Shown here one piece after another: positions 45,914 to 54,094 of a stretch of DNA of 64,000 nucleotides. The translations under genes were made by a program, and so were the position numbers. The DNA is from Gammaproteobacteria bacterium (lineage in GTDB: Bacteria; Pseudomonadota; Gammaproteobacteria; Steroidobacterales; Steroidobacteraceae). The stretch is from assembly GCA_025358295.1 (NCBI GenBank), contig JANYJY010000074.1:1-64000 (forward strand). The letters run 5' to 3'. A model generated the notes under the pieces. The model did no database searches. It had not been told where the DNA came from and was given only the letters and a program-made list of their open reading frames with translations. Position 1 is the stretch's first letter. Each line of letters begins with the position of its first letter.

Positions 45914-47356
45914 CTAGCCTTCTTCATCCGAGCCCTTGAAATCTTCGGGATGCAATCGATAACGCGCAAGAAGTTTGTAGAAATCCGTGCGGCTGCGCTT
46001 GGCGAGCCTGGCCGCCTGAGTCACGTTGCCGGCGGTGCGCTGCAGATTGTCCGCCAGATAGTCGCGAGAGAACTTGTCTCGAGCCTCGTTATACCCCGGA
46101 ATTTTCGTGGGATCCGAACTCAAGGGCTTCGGCACGAACAACGCCGCTGCGGTTTCGCCGTGCGAGAGAGCCATATTGCGCTTCACTAGATCGAATAGCT
46201 GCCGGACGTTCTCCGGCCAATCCGTTGTCGCCAGAAGCTCAATGGCCTTTGGCGTATAAATCGGCCGCTGACCGCCGGGTTCATGGGCTTGCTCGAGAAA
46301 ATGCGATATCAGCAGCGGAATGTCCTCGCTGCGGCGGCCCAACGGCGGGGTATCCAGCGGCAGAACATTGATTTGGTCGTACAAGGCTTTGAGAAACGCA
46401 CCAGTCTCCGCCAGCGCCTTGAGATCGCGGGAAGTAGTGCAGATCAGCCGCACATCGCTGCGCTCCCCGCGCGCGCTTTCTCCCGACATGACTTGGCCAT
46501 TGGCCAACGATGTGGCGAGCTTGGCCTGTATGGCCTTCGGCAGTTTGTCAATTTCATCGAGTAGCAAGGTGCCGCCCCGCGCCAATTGCAAGGTCACGTT
46601 CCTCAGCAACTGCTTGCCCTTCGACTCAGTCGATTTTTCGTCGAGCAGCACAGACGCCAGGGCACGATGATTCGAGCTGCGGCACGACATGGTCACAAAT
46701 GGACTATCGCGACGCACGCTTGCCGCATGAATGGCGCGCGCAAGGAGCTCCTTTCCCGTGCCATTTTCACCCGTCAACAATACCGGCACATCGCTGTTGG
46801 CGGCGCGATTGGCCGCTCCCAGACGCTTTTCCATGAGCTGACCGCGAGACGCCATATTCGCTCGCCAGTCACCATCGGCCTGCGCAAAGGTCGAGATGGC
46901 CAGAGCGCGTTCCACCTGCCCCAGCAACTCCTCCTTGCCCACGGGTTTCACCAGGTAACTGAAGGCGCCGCATTGCGTGGCTTGCACGGCCTCGGCGATG
47001 GTCCCGTGGGCGGTGAGGATGATCACGATGAGCTGCGGCCAGCGGCTCTTGAGTTCTTTCAGGAAGGCCAGGCCTTCCGTGTCCTTCATGCGCAGCTCAG
47101 TAATAACGAGACTGGGACGCCACATCACACAGGCGTCCAAAGCCGCGCGCGCGCTGTCCACGGGCTCTACTGTGTATTTTGCCGCGCCCAGACGTACCGC
47201 CATGACGCGGCATATCTCCGGGTCGCTGTCCGCGACCAGAATTCTCGCCTTGCGGCCCCCCGGGGGCGCATCGTGAAAACGAGTTTTGGACTCTTTGGGC
47301 TTGGGAATAATGCCGAACCCCAGCGAGGCCGTCGGAGTCGGCGGATAAGCCTTCAT
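45914..47356 (-). CDS. NtrC-like AAA+ response regulator lacking phospho-Asp and GAFTGA
   Basis: A 480-residue protein with the NtrC layout: receiver (about 37-155), AAA+ domain (about 168-395) and a Fis-type helix-turn-helix (TAGNVTQAARLAKRSRTDFYKLL, 441-463). Walker A is GENGTGKE (196-203) and Walker B LLLDEID (264-270). Two hallmarks are missing. The phospho-acceptor in VITELRM is Glu87 instead of Asp, although the acidic pair and Lys137 remain. Between VLLDE and ARGGTLLLDEI the GAFTGA sigma-54 contact loop is replaced by STESKG. The ATG before KAYPP was chosen. It lies 17 bases upstream of the flavoprotein gene. Confidence 0.88.
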   Translation of the reverse strand: MKAYPPTPTASLGFGIIPKPKESKTRFHDAPPGGRKARILVADSDPEICRVMAVRLGAAKYTVEPVDSARAALDACVMWRPSLVITELRMKDTEGLAFLKELKSRWPQLIVIILTAHGTIAEAVQATQCGAFSYLVKPVGKEELLGQVERALAISTFAQADGDWRANMASRGQLMEKRLGAANRAANSDVPVLLTGENGTGKELLARAIHAASVRRDSPFVTMSCRSSNHRALASVLLDEKSTESKGKQLLRNVTLQLARGGTLLLDEIDKLPKAIQAKLATSLANGQVMSGESARGERSDVRLICTTSRDLKALAETGAFLKALYDQINVLPLDTPPLGRRSEDIPLLISHFLEQAHEPGGQRPIYTPKAIELLATTDWPENVRQLFDLVKRNMALSHGETAAALFVPKPLSSDPTKIPGYNEARDKFSRDYLADNLQRTAGNVTQAARLAKRSRTDFYKLLARYRLHPEDFKGSDEEG

Positions 47357-47598
47357 TCGTTCTACCCTCCCATGGTGCGCGATAAACCCATCGCGGCACG
47401 CAAACGCCGCCAATTCATCAGTTTAACCGGAGCCTTAGGGCATCGGGAATGGGGTGCAACCGGAAACTCCGCCGCGGCACCCGGCTGAACTATAATGCGC
47501 ATGTTTCGCGCCCGGATTGTGACGAATGTCAGGGGGCCGTCCGAAGCACTGTCATAATCAAATTGCAAGACCTTAGAACACTGCGGTACGCGATCAAC

Positions 47599-48432
47599 AT
47601 GGCCATTACCATTTCCCGCCTTACTCCCGCCCTCGGCGCCGTTATCGAGGGGGTCACGCTCGCCGAGGAACTACCTCAAGACACTGTAGACCGCCTCGGT
47701 GAATTGCTGGTGGAGCACCAAGTCCTGTTCTTCCGCCGCCAGCCGATCACCCCTCAGCAGCAATGCCGGTTTGCTGCTTACTTCGGTGAACTCCACATCC
47801 ATCCGATCTATCCGGTGCTTCCTGAGCTGCCGCAGATTCTGGTACTCGATACTCACGGTGATTTTCTGCCCGACAACGACAATTGGCACACCGACGTGAC
47901 GTTCAGCCCGACTCCACCGCTGGCAGGCATCTTGGCGGCCAAACAATTGCCCAGCGCGGGCGGGGACACACTCTGGTCGAACAACCGCGCTGCCTACGAC
48001 GCCCTGTCCGATCCGATGAAGCGAATGCTGGACGGATTGACGGCTGAACATTCCGTAGTCAAATCCTTTCCGGCGGGCCGATGGGGAGAGGATCCCGCAT
48101 TCAAGGAGCGATATGACCGTGCCGTGGCGAAACATCCGCCCGTCACTCACCCCGTGGTGCGCACACATCCGGTTTCGGGACGCAAAGGCCTGTTCGTCAA
48201 TGACGGCTTCACGACCCGCATCCATGAACTCAAACCCACCGAGAGCGCCGCAGTGCTCAGCTTTTTATATGCGCACGCGGCGCGGCCTGAGTTTACGATT
48301 CGCTGGCAATGGCAGGTGGACGACCTCGCGTTCTGGGACAATCGCGTGACTCATCATTACGCGGTAGCAGACTATTTGCCCGAACGCCGCATCATGCACC
48401 GGGCAACAGTCATCGGCGACCGGCCCTTTTAA
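47599..48432 (+). CDS. TauD/TfdA-family Fe(II)/2-oxoglutarate dioxygenase
   Basis: A 277-residue non-haem iron dioxygenase. The facial triad is His97-x-Asp99 in NWHTDVTF and a C-terminal His in the HHYAVADYLPERRIMHRATV block, with an Arg that binds 2-oxoglutarate. TauD releases sulfite from taurine; relatives act on alkylsulfonates, phenoxyacetates and other acids. No sulfonate transporter is adjacent, so taurine is likely but unproven. The ATG directly before AITISRLTP matches the family start; the frame is open 50 codons upstream without support. Confidence 0.87.
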   Translation: MAITISRLTPALGAVIEGVTLAEELPQDTVDRLGELLVEHQVLFFRRQPITPQQQCRFAAYFGELHIHPIYPVLPELPQILVLDTHGDFLPDNDNWHTDVTFSPTPPLAGILAAKQLPSAGGDTLWSNNRAAYDALSDPMKRMLDGLTAEHSVVKSFPAGRWGEDPAFKERYDRAVAKHPPVTHPVVRTHPVSGRKGLFVNDGFTTRIHELKPTESAAVLSFLYAHAARPEFTIRWQWQVDDLAFWDNRVTHHYAVADYLPERRIMHRATVIGDRPF

Positions 48433-48476
48433 GCTCGCCGTCGCGCATACACGGGCTGCCGTCCGGCTCGCGCCGA

Positions 48477-49916
48477 TTACAGCTCTTCATACCCGTGCGC
48501 TTCCGTGGCAAGCGTTGAAATGCCCCGCTTGCCGCCGAAGCAGACGCGCACGACGAACCCCAGCAGCAGAATGCCGAGGCTCATCACGCCGAATATGAGG
48601 GGCGTGCGCTGTTCCGGTATAAATGCCATCGCGAGAACGATGGCAAGCATGCCGGCGATCGCCACGTAGGTCAGATAGGGGTAGGCCCACATGCGCAAGC
48701 GGAGCCGCGCAGGATCCTCTCTTTCCAGCCGGGCGCGCAGGCGCAACTGGGAAATCGCTATGAGCACATAGACGAATATCGCCACGGTTCCGTACGAATT
48801 CACCAAGAACGCAAACACGGTGTTCGGCGACACGTATGACATGATCACGGCGCCGTAGCCGAATAAAGTTCCCAGCAGAATGGCCCGCCTCGGCACTCCG
48901 TTGCGACTCAGCTTGGCCAGCCCTCGCGGAGCGTCACCGCGCCGAGTCAAGGCAAACAGCATTCTGGAGGATGCATAGAGGCCCGAATTCAACGCCGACA
49001 GGACTGCGGTGAGAACGACCCCGTTCATGATTTGCGCTGCGGCCGGAATCCCCATCGCCGCAAGCGCGCTGACATAGGGGGTCGCAATGGCAGCCGAATT
49101 CCAAGGCACCAGGCAAACCACCACTAGGATCGAACCCACATAAAAAATCAGCGAGCGCGTAATGACGGAGTTCGTCGCGCTGGCAACCGCCCTCGCCGGC
49201 TCAGCCGCCTCCGCCGCCGCAATGGTGACGATTTCAGCCCCGAAGTAGAAACCGGTGGCTGCCACGGCCCCCGTCAGCACCGGAAGTATGCCATTCGGGG
49301 CAAAACCACCGTGCACCGTCAAGTTCGCAATGCTGGATGGAACGCCCGGCCAGAGGCCGAACACGTACACCCCCGCGACGAGTAAAAAAATAGCAATTGC
49401 CGCAACCTTGATGGATGCGAACCAGAATTCAAATTCGCCGTACGATCGCACCGAGATCAGATTCGTCACGGTCAAAAACAGCATCACGACCAGGCTGATC
49501 AACCAAGCCGGCTCGTTCGGCAACCAGTAGCGGACCAATCCGGCACCGGCCACGGCCTCTAACGCGACAACGATGACCCAAAAGTACCAGTACATCCAAC
49601 CAGTCAGAAAGCCGGCGAGATCGCCGAGAAGAGGGCGGTCGCTCCACGCCAGGCGAGCGTATTCATAGAACGAGCCGACCGCAGGCATCGCGACCGCCAT
49701 TTCACCAAGCATACGCATCACCAAGACGACTAACAGGCCGGTGATCACGAAGGATATGACGGCTGCCGGTCCTGCTGCCTTGATCACCACTCCGCTGCCG
49801 ACAAAAAGCCCCGCACCGATGACACCGCCAAGGGCAATCATCATCATATGTCTCTGCTTCAGACTGTGACGCAGGCCGCTCGATGACCGAGCGACCTCCT
49901 CCGGTTCAGCGTTCAC
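48477..49916 (-). CDS. amino acid permease (AAT/GABA-permease type)
   Basis: A 479-residue APC-superfamily transporter with 12 helices. LKQRHMMMIALGGVIGAGLFVGSG (about 18-41) is the consensus first-helix region of the amino acid transporter (AAT) group, and SFYEYARLAWSD and the GFLTGWMYWYFWV block match GabP, ProY and AnsP. Specificity cannot be settled from sequence. The start is GTG. It converges on the TauD-like gene across 44 bases; the two need not be linked. Confidence 0.88.
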   Translation of the reverse strand: MNAEPEEVARSSSGLRHSLKQRHMMMIALGGVIGAGLFVGSGVVIKAAGPAAVISFVITGLLVVLVMRMLGEMAVAMPAVGSFYEYARLAWSDRPLLGDLAGFLTGWMYWYFWVIVVALEAVAGAGLVRYWLPNEPAWLISLVVMLFLTVTNLISVRSYGEFEFWFASIKVAAIAIFLLVAGVYVFGLWPGVPSSIANLTVHGGFAPNGILPVLTGAVAATGFYFGAEIVTIAAAEAAEPARAVASATNSVITRSLIFYVGSILVVVCLVPWNSAAIATPYVSALAAMGIPAAAQIMNGVVLTAVLSALNSGLYASSRMLFALTRRGDAPRGLAKLSRNGVPRRAILLGTLFGYGAVIMSYVSPNTVFAFLVNSYGTVAIFVYVLIAISQLRLRARLEREDPARLRLRMWAYPYLTYVAIAGMLAIVLAMAFIPEQRTPLIFGVMSLGILLLGFVVRVCFGGKRGISTLATEAHGYEEL

Positions 49917-50156
49917 GACGTATCTCGGCAGCCCGCAGTGTATTGCTCACGAATATTCCCTGGAATTGACTGGTAAATGCACGGCAACAGCCATGCTCAA
50001 CATGGTCCCGCCCGCAGCTTCGCATGGCCGTCGTCCCCGCGATAGTCACCTGCAGAGGCCGAGCACTTTGTCTTTTTGAGGTTTTGGTCTCGGTCCGACG
50101 GCGGGTTCGGCGCTACAGTCCGCGCGTCACCCCAAACCATTCTCGATGGTGCCACG

Positions 50157-50342
50157 ATGTACATGAAACTTGGGCAGCACTACGCGATTCGCGTCGACGA
50201 TTTGAGGCCGATCCGCCGAACCGACGTCGAAGACGTTCTCGACGGCGACGATCTTCTGTATCTGCTCGAATCCAAAGGAAATAAGCTGGTGATTGCCGAA
50301 GCAGCCAGCGCCGGCATGGCGCCCCTGCGCAAGCGCGCCTAA
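50157..50342 (+). CDS. small hypothetical protein
   Basis: A 61-residue acidic-basic protein (MYMKLGQHYAIRVDDLRPI to APLRKRA) without a signal or membrane segment. The pattern of the segment DVEDVLDGDDLLYLLESKGNKLVIAEA, with alternating hydrophobic and charged residues, suggests a small folded domain. I do not recognise the family. A longer frame starts 27 codons upstream, but the ATG at 50157 is the first with plausible composition; no strong ribosome-binding site is present. It could be spurious. Confidence 0.4.
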   Translation: MYMKLGQHYAIRVDDLRPIRRTDVEDVLDGDDLLYLLESKGNKLVIAEAASAGMAPLRKRA

Positions 50343-50348
50343 ACGAAA

Positions 50349-50404
50349 ATCCGTCCCTCGATTGAAATTCCCGCTGCCAAGGCGCAGTATTTTGGGACGG
50401 ATTC
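50349..50404. repeat. 10-bp inverted repeat with 36-base loop
   Basis: AATCCGTCCC (50349-50358) is exactly complementary to GGGACGGATT (50395-50404). The pair lies just after a small hypothetical gene and 53 bases before a secreted-protein gene. The T-run TTTT precedes the second arm rather than following it, so it is not a standard terminator; an operator pair or a structured leader is possible. Confidence 0.5.
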
Positions 50405-50456
50405 AAGCCCGTAGTCATAAAAGAATACGATTCTTAGGATTGCGACAGGGGGACAT

Positions 50457-51236
50457 ATGAAAATCGCCACAGCACTGTTTGCGTTGGTACCGACGCTGGC
50501 ATGGGCCGGACCTTTCGATGGCACCTGGGTCACCGACGTCAATACCATCACGGTCACCGGCACACCAGACTCCTACTTGGTCGCCGGCGGAATGTTCACG
50601 TGCGATTCCTGCTATCCGGGCCTTAAAGTCAAGGCGGACGGCACCGATCACAAGGTGTCGGGACATGCCTATTACGACACCGCGGCCGTGAAAATTCTCG
50701 ACGCGCAGCGCGTATCAATGACCACGCATGCGGCGGGCAAATTAATGGCCGAGCGAACGTTCACGGTTACGGCGGACGGAAAATCCATGACCGAGGAATT
50801 CGTCACTTACGAGGGTGTGAAGCCCGCCAAGGGAAAGGTCGTCTACACCCGCGCCGCGAGCCCGCCCGCCGGCGCTCACACCCTGTCCGGATCCTGGCAG
50901 CAGCAGGCAGGCGGCAGCGCCTTTTCCGCCGATCTGCTGACAGCAACCTACGTGGAAACCCCAGACGGTCTCAAGATGAGTACACCCACCGGCCTGAGCT
51001 ATGAGGCCAAATTCGACGGCAAGGAATATCCCACCGTCGGCGATATCGGCAAGACCATGGTGTCACTCAAGCGCATCAATGCACGAACGATTCAAGAAAC
51101 TGACTCCCGTGACGGCAAGGTAACTGACATTGCAGTCTCCAAGGTGTCCGCCGACGGAAAAACCATGACCATTGTCGATGACGACAAGCTGCACGGCACC
51201 CATTCGACACAGACCGCCAATAAAAAGACCAATTAG
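50457..51236 (+). CDS. secreted hypothetical protein
   Basis: A 259-residue exported protein with a clear signal peptide (1-18, MKIATALFALVPTLAWAG). The mature part is rich in beta-strands and has two similar segments, each a THxGxW-like start (GPFDGTWVTD; LSGSWQQQ) followed by KSMTEEF or KTMTIVD strands, suggesting two lipocalin-like sandwiches. A Cys pair, FTCDSC, lies near residue 49. The ATG is preceded by AGGGGG. I do not recognise a defined family beyond this general architecture, and no neighbour gives a function. Confidence 0.7.
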   Translation: MKIATALFALVPTLAWAGPFDGTWVTDVNTITVTGTPDSYLVAGGMFTCDSCYPGLKVKADGTDHKVSGHAYYDTAAVKILDAQRVSMTTHAAGKLMAERTFTVTADGKSMTEEFVTYEGVKPAKGKVVYTRAASPPAGAHTLSGSWQQQAGGSAFSADLLTATYVETPDGLKMSTPTGLSYEAKFDGKEYPTVGDIGKTMVSLKRINARTIQETDSRDGKVTDIAVSKVSADGKTMTIVDDDKLHGTHSTQTANKKTN

Positions 51237-51272
51237 CCCGCCTCGGGCAAGGGCAGGCGTGCAAGCCGTCGC

Positions 51273-51947
51273 CTAGTCATGTGTGACGCGACTGGGCGTC
51301 GCCACGAGACGCGCATCCACGCGCCACGGCTCGCCGAAATAAATCAGCGTAACCTGCAGTCGATCGCCGTCCCGCTCGATCCAGCTGGGTAGAAACGCGC
51401 GTTTCCCACCCAAGCCCATGGCTTCGACGACGCACATCTCATCGCCGGCCGCCTGTGCAGTGATCCGCGATTTCCCAAAATCCCCACGCAACATGCACGC
51501 TTCGAGCGACAGTCATTGCGCCTGATCGAAGGCGGCCGCGTCCAGCGGCGCAGCATTCCCGGCACGACTCAACGTATAGGAAATCAGCGAGAGCGAGCGG
51601 TCGTACTCTCTTGGCGAAATATTCATCGCCCAAACAGCATCGAGAGACGTGGCGGAGCCGGCTGACTCGGCCACGGCGGGGTCGACGTCCATGTGAATGC
51701 GCCAAAGTTCCCACTCCGCCTTTTGGGTCGGCTCGATCGTGATGGTCACATGCTGCGGCGGTCTGCCCGACGTTGCACTGCCCTGAGTCACCTGCTGGGT
51801 GTTCTCGTAGCGTCCTGCCAATAAGGCCCCAACATCAGAAATTGACATGACTGTGTCGATCTTCTGGTTGGCCTGCGCACTCATGCAGAACCCCAAGACC
51901 GCGACAATCGACAACCTCATCACTATCGAGTATTTGAGCATGTTCAC
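51273..51947 (-). pseudogene. secreted hypothetical protein interrupted by in-frame TGA
   Basis: The frame starts at GTG (GGAGG seven bases upstream), encodes a signal peptide (LSIVAVLGFCMSAQA) and a domain beginning ISDVGALLAGRYENTQQ, loosely like CpeT-type lyases or lipocalins. It stops at a single TGA (51515-51513), after FDQAQ. The same frame continues for 80 codons (LSLEACMLRGDF to the end) with coding character, including VDARLVATPSRV, so a nonsense mutation or sequencing error is likely. Selenocysteine is improbable because nothing resembling a redox Cys site surrounds it. Function is unknown. Confidence 0.65.
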
Positions 51948-52255
51948 GTGAAATCCTCCGTTTCCACTCTCAAGTGGAATTGTAGCACCGCACAATCCCT
52001 GCCTGATGCCGCCAACAGTATTCGCAGTCGTGCTGCATCGCATATCCGCAGCCTTTGTCGGCTGCGGACGACGGGGATTTTCTTAAGATGACAATCATCG
52101 AATTGCGCGTAGCATCCGGTGCCGATGCCAACTCGTGGTTAGGCAGTTTGTGTGGATTGGTCATTTTGTGTACCCCTCATCGGAACTCGCGAGACGGATC
52201 GTACTCGAGACCGACGCGACGCATTCGATGCGATATGGACATTGGAGGATTCACA
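51948..52255. other. 308-bp intergenic region with hairpin
   Basis: No gene is supported between the interrupted gene and the S53 peptidase. The one structure seen is CCGCAGCC (52046-52053) and GGCTGCGG (52060-52067), a perfect 8-bp stem with a 6-base loop and no T-run on either side. The final bases, GGAGG seven before ATG, are the peptidase ribosome-binding site. A longer in-frame peptidase start at 52055 has no such site. Confidence 0.55.
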
Positions 52256-53908
52256 ATGCAAGCGAGTAACTTTGTTTCCATACCCGGCAGTGAGCGTCAG
52301 CCGGTTCGCGGCGCCCGGCGCGTCGGTCCCGCGCAACCTAATGAGCGCGTCGACGTCACGGTGCGTTTACGACGGCGCAATCCGCTGCCGGTAGCCGCGA
52401 TTGCGGGGCGCGAGCTGCCGAGCCGCCGAACCTATGTCACGCACGCGCAGCTCACTGCGGCGCACGGCGCTGATCCGGCGGATATCGCCAAGATCGAAGC
52501 CTTTGCACGGCAGAGCGGCTTGACCGTCCTCGAATCCAGTCTATCGCGCCGCAGCGTGATGCTGTCGGGCACGGTTGTCGACATCAGCAAGGCATTCAAT
52601 GTCACTCTCGATAAATGGGAACACGCGGGTGGACGGTATCGGGGAAGGACGGGCGCCGTGCATGTTCCGCAACGGCTGGACGGCATCGTCACGGGAGTGT
52701 TTGGATTGGATAATCGCTCGTTTGCCAGGCCCCATTTCCGGCGACTCAGGCGTGAAACGGGTGCAGCTCTATTCTCGGGCTACTCGCCCACGCAGATCGC
52801 GAAGTTCTACAATTTCCCGACCGGTGTCGATGGCTCCGGTCAAGTGATCGGTATTATCGAGTTAGGGGGCGGGTATCGGGTCGAAGATCTCACCGCCTAC
52901 TTCCAACAAATCGGCGTGCCCGCGCCCAGCGTGACTGCCGTGTCCGTCGATAATGGCCGCAATGCACCGACCACCGCACAAAGTGCGGACGGCGAAGTCA
53001 TGCTGGATATTGAAGTCGCCGTGTCGATCGCCCCTGGCGCGAAGATCGTGGTCTATTTCGCGGCCGGCGCCACGGATCGCGACTTTCTGGATGCCATGAC
53101 ACAAGCCGTGCACGATGAGGTCAATAATCCGTCCGTAATCTCTGTGAGCTGGGGCGGACCGGAGTCCTCGGCCAGCAACAGTTTTCAAACCGAATTCGAC
53201 CAATCGTTGCAATCGGCCGCCGCCCTCGGAATTACCGTCACCGTGGCATCCGGCGACAGCGGCGCCGCGGATGAAGGGCCCAATGAATGGGACAACGCCA
53301 CGCATGCCGACTTCCCCGCCTCCAGTCCCTTCGCGCTGGCTTGCGGTGGAACGAACATTAAAGTCCAAGGTGGAAAGATTCAAAAGGAATCGGTTTGGAA
53401 TCAGCACGCGGCTGATACTCAGGACGATTCCTTCGGCGCCAGTGGCGGCGGCATCAGCGAATTCTTTCCGGTACCGACATATCAGTCGGGCATCAATATT
53501 CCCGGGGATGTCAGCACCGGAAAAATCGGACGGGGCCTGCCCGACGTCAGCGGCGATGGCGATCCGGCCTCTGGATATCGCGTGCGCGTCGATGGGCAGG
53601 AATTCCCGATCGGCGGCACCAGTGCCGTCGCGCCCCTATGGGCCGGGCTAATCGCGCTGGTGAATCAAAAGCTGCAAGGTCGCGCAGGATTCATCAACCC
53701 GCTTCTCTACGCCGATCCCTCCGGACTTCGCGATGTAACCAACGGCGACAACAAGGTGGGGGATCAACTAATCGGCTACAACGCGCGTCAGGGTTGGGAT
53801 CCGTGCACCGGTCTGGGTAGCCCGGACGGCGAGAAATTGCTCGCCGTTCTGGGTGGCTCTTCAATGGGATCGAGTGCTTCATCGAGTATGAACAGAGCGT
53901 CGCACTGA
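52256..53908 (+). CDS. S53 family (kumamolisin-like) serine-carboxyl peptidase
   Basis: A 550-residue sedolisin. Residues 1-165 form the pro-kumamolisin activation domain (THAQLTAAHGADPADIAKIEAFA). The peptidase domain has catalytic Glu247 and Asp251 in DGEVMLDIEV, oxyanion Asp334 in SGDSG and Ser456 in GGTSAVAP. The C-terminal calcium-site region is LRDVTNGDN and GWDPCTGLGSPDG. Spacing closely matches kumamolisin. These enzymes act at acidic pH outside the cell. No classical signal peptide precedes the pro-region, as in kumamolisin itself, so the export route is uncertain. A strong hairpin terminator follows. Confidence 0.92.
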   Translation: MQASNFVSIPGSERQPVRGARRVGPAQPNERVDVTVRLRRRNPLPVAAIAGRELPSRRTYVTHAQLTAAHGADPADIAKIEAFARQSGLTVLESSLSRRSVMLSGTVVDISKAFNVTLDKWEHAGGRYRGRTGAVHVPQRLDGIVTGVFGLDNRSFARPHFRRLRRETGAALFSGYSPTQIAKFYNFPTGVDGSGQVIGIIELGGGYRVEDLTAYFQQIGVPAPSVTAVSVDNGRNAPTTAQSADGEVMLDIEVAVSIAPGAKIVVYFAAGATDRDFLDAMTQAVHDEVNNPSVISVSWGGPESSASNSFQTEFDQSLQSAAALGITVTVASGDSGAADEGPNEWDNATHADFPASSPFALACGGTNIKVQGGKIQKESVWNQHAADTQDDSFGASGGGISEFFPVPTYQSGINIPGDVSTGKIGRGLPDVSGDGDPASGYRVRVDGQEFPIGGTSAVAPLWAGLIALVNQKLQGRAGFINPLLYADPSGLRDVTNGDNKVGDQLIGYNARQGWDPCTGLGSPDGEKLLAVLGGSSMGSSASSSMNRASH

Positions 53909-53913
53909 CCCCT

Positions 53914-53956
53914 GGGCACGGCCGCCGTCCAATGACGGTGGCCGTGCCGTACTTTC
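53914..53956 (+). terminator. rho-independent terminator after S53 peptidase
   Basis: GGCACGGCCGCCGTC (53915-53929) pairs with GACGGTGGCCGTGCC (53934-53948) over 15 bp, with one G-U pair and a CAAT loop, then GTACTTTC. The stem is very stable and begins 6 bases after the stop; the T-run is short. Confidence 0.72.
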
Positions 53957-54094
53957 GCTGCTCGACAGGCTTGCCCAATCTGCCCATGCCGCCCAGCGCC
54001 ACATAGCGCCACAATTCCCGCACTGCCTTTCCACATTCGACTGCAAGACTCCTCCCATAGAGGCGGCAAAACAAACCCGCGGGAGTGCTTGCAC

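Noticed and set aside
51513-51515. TGA as a selenocysteine codon
   Set aside because: No Cys or redox motif occurs at the position and no SECIS-like hairpin was seen just after it.
52046-52067. Hairpin as a terminator of the interrupted gene or a neighbour
   Set aside because: Neither strand has a T-run after it, and it is upstream, not downstream, of the minus-strand gene.
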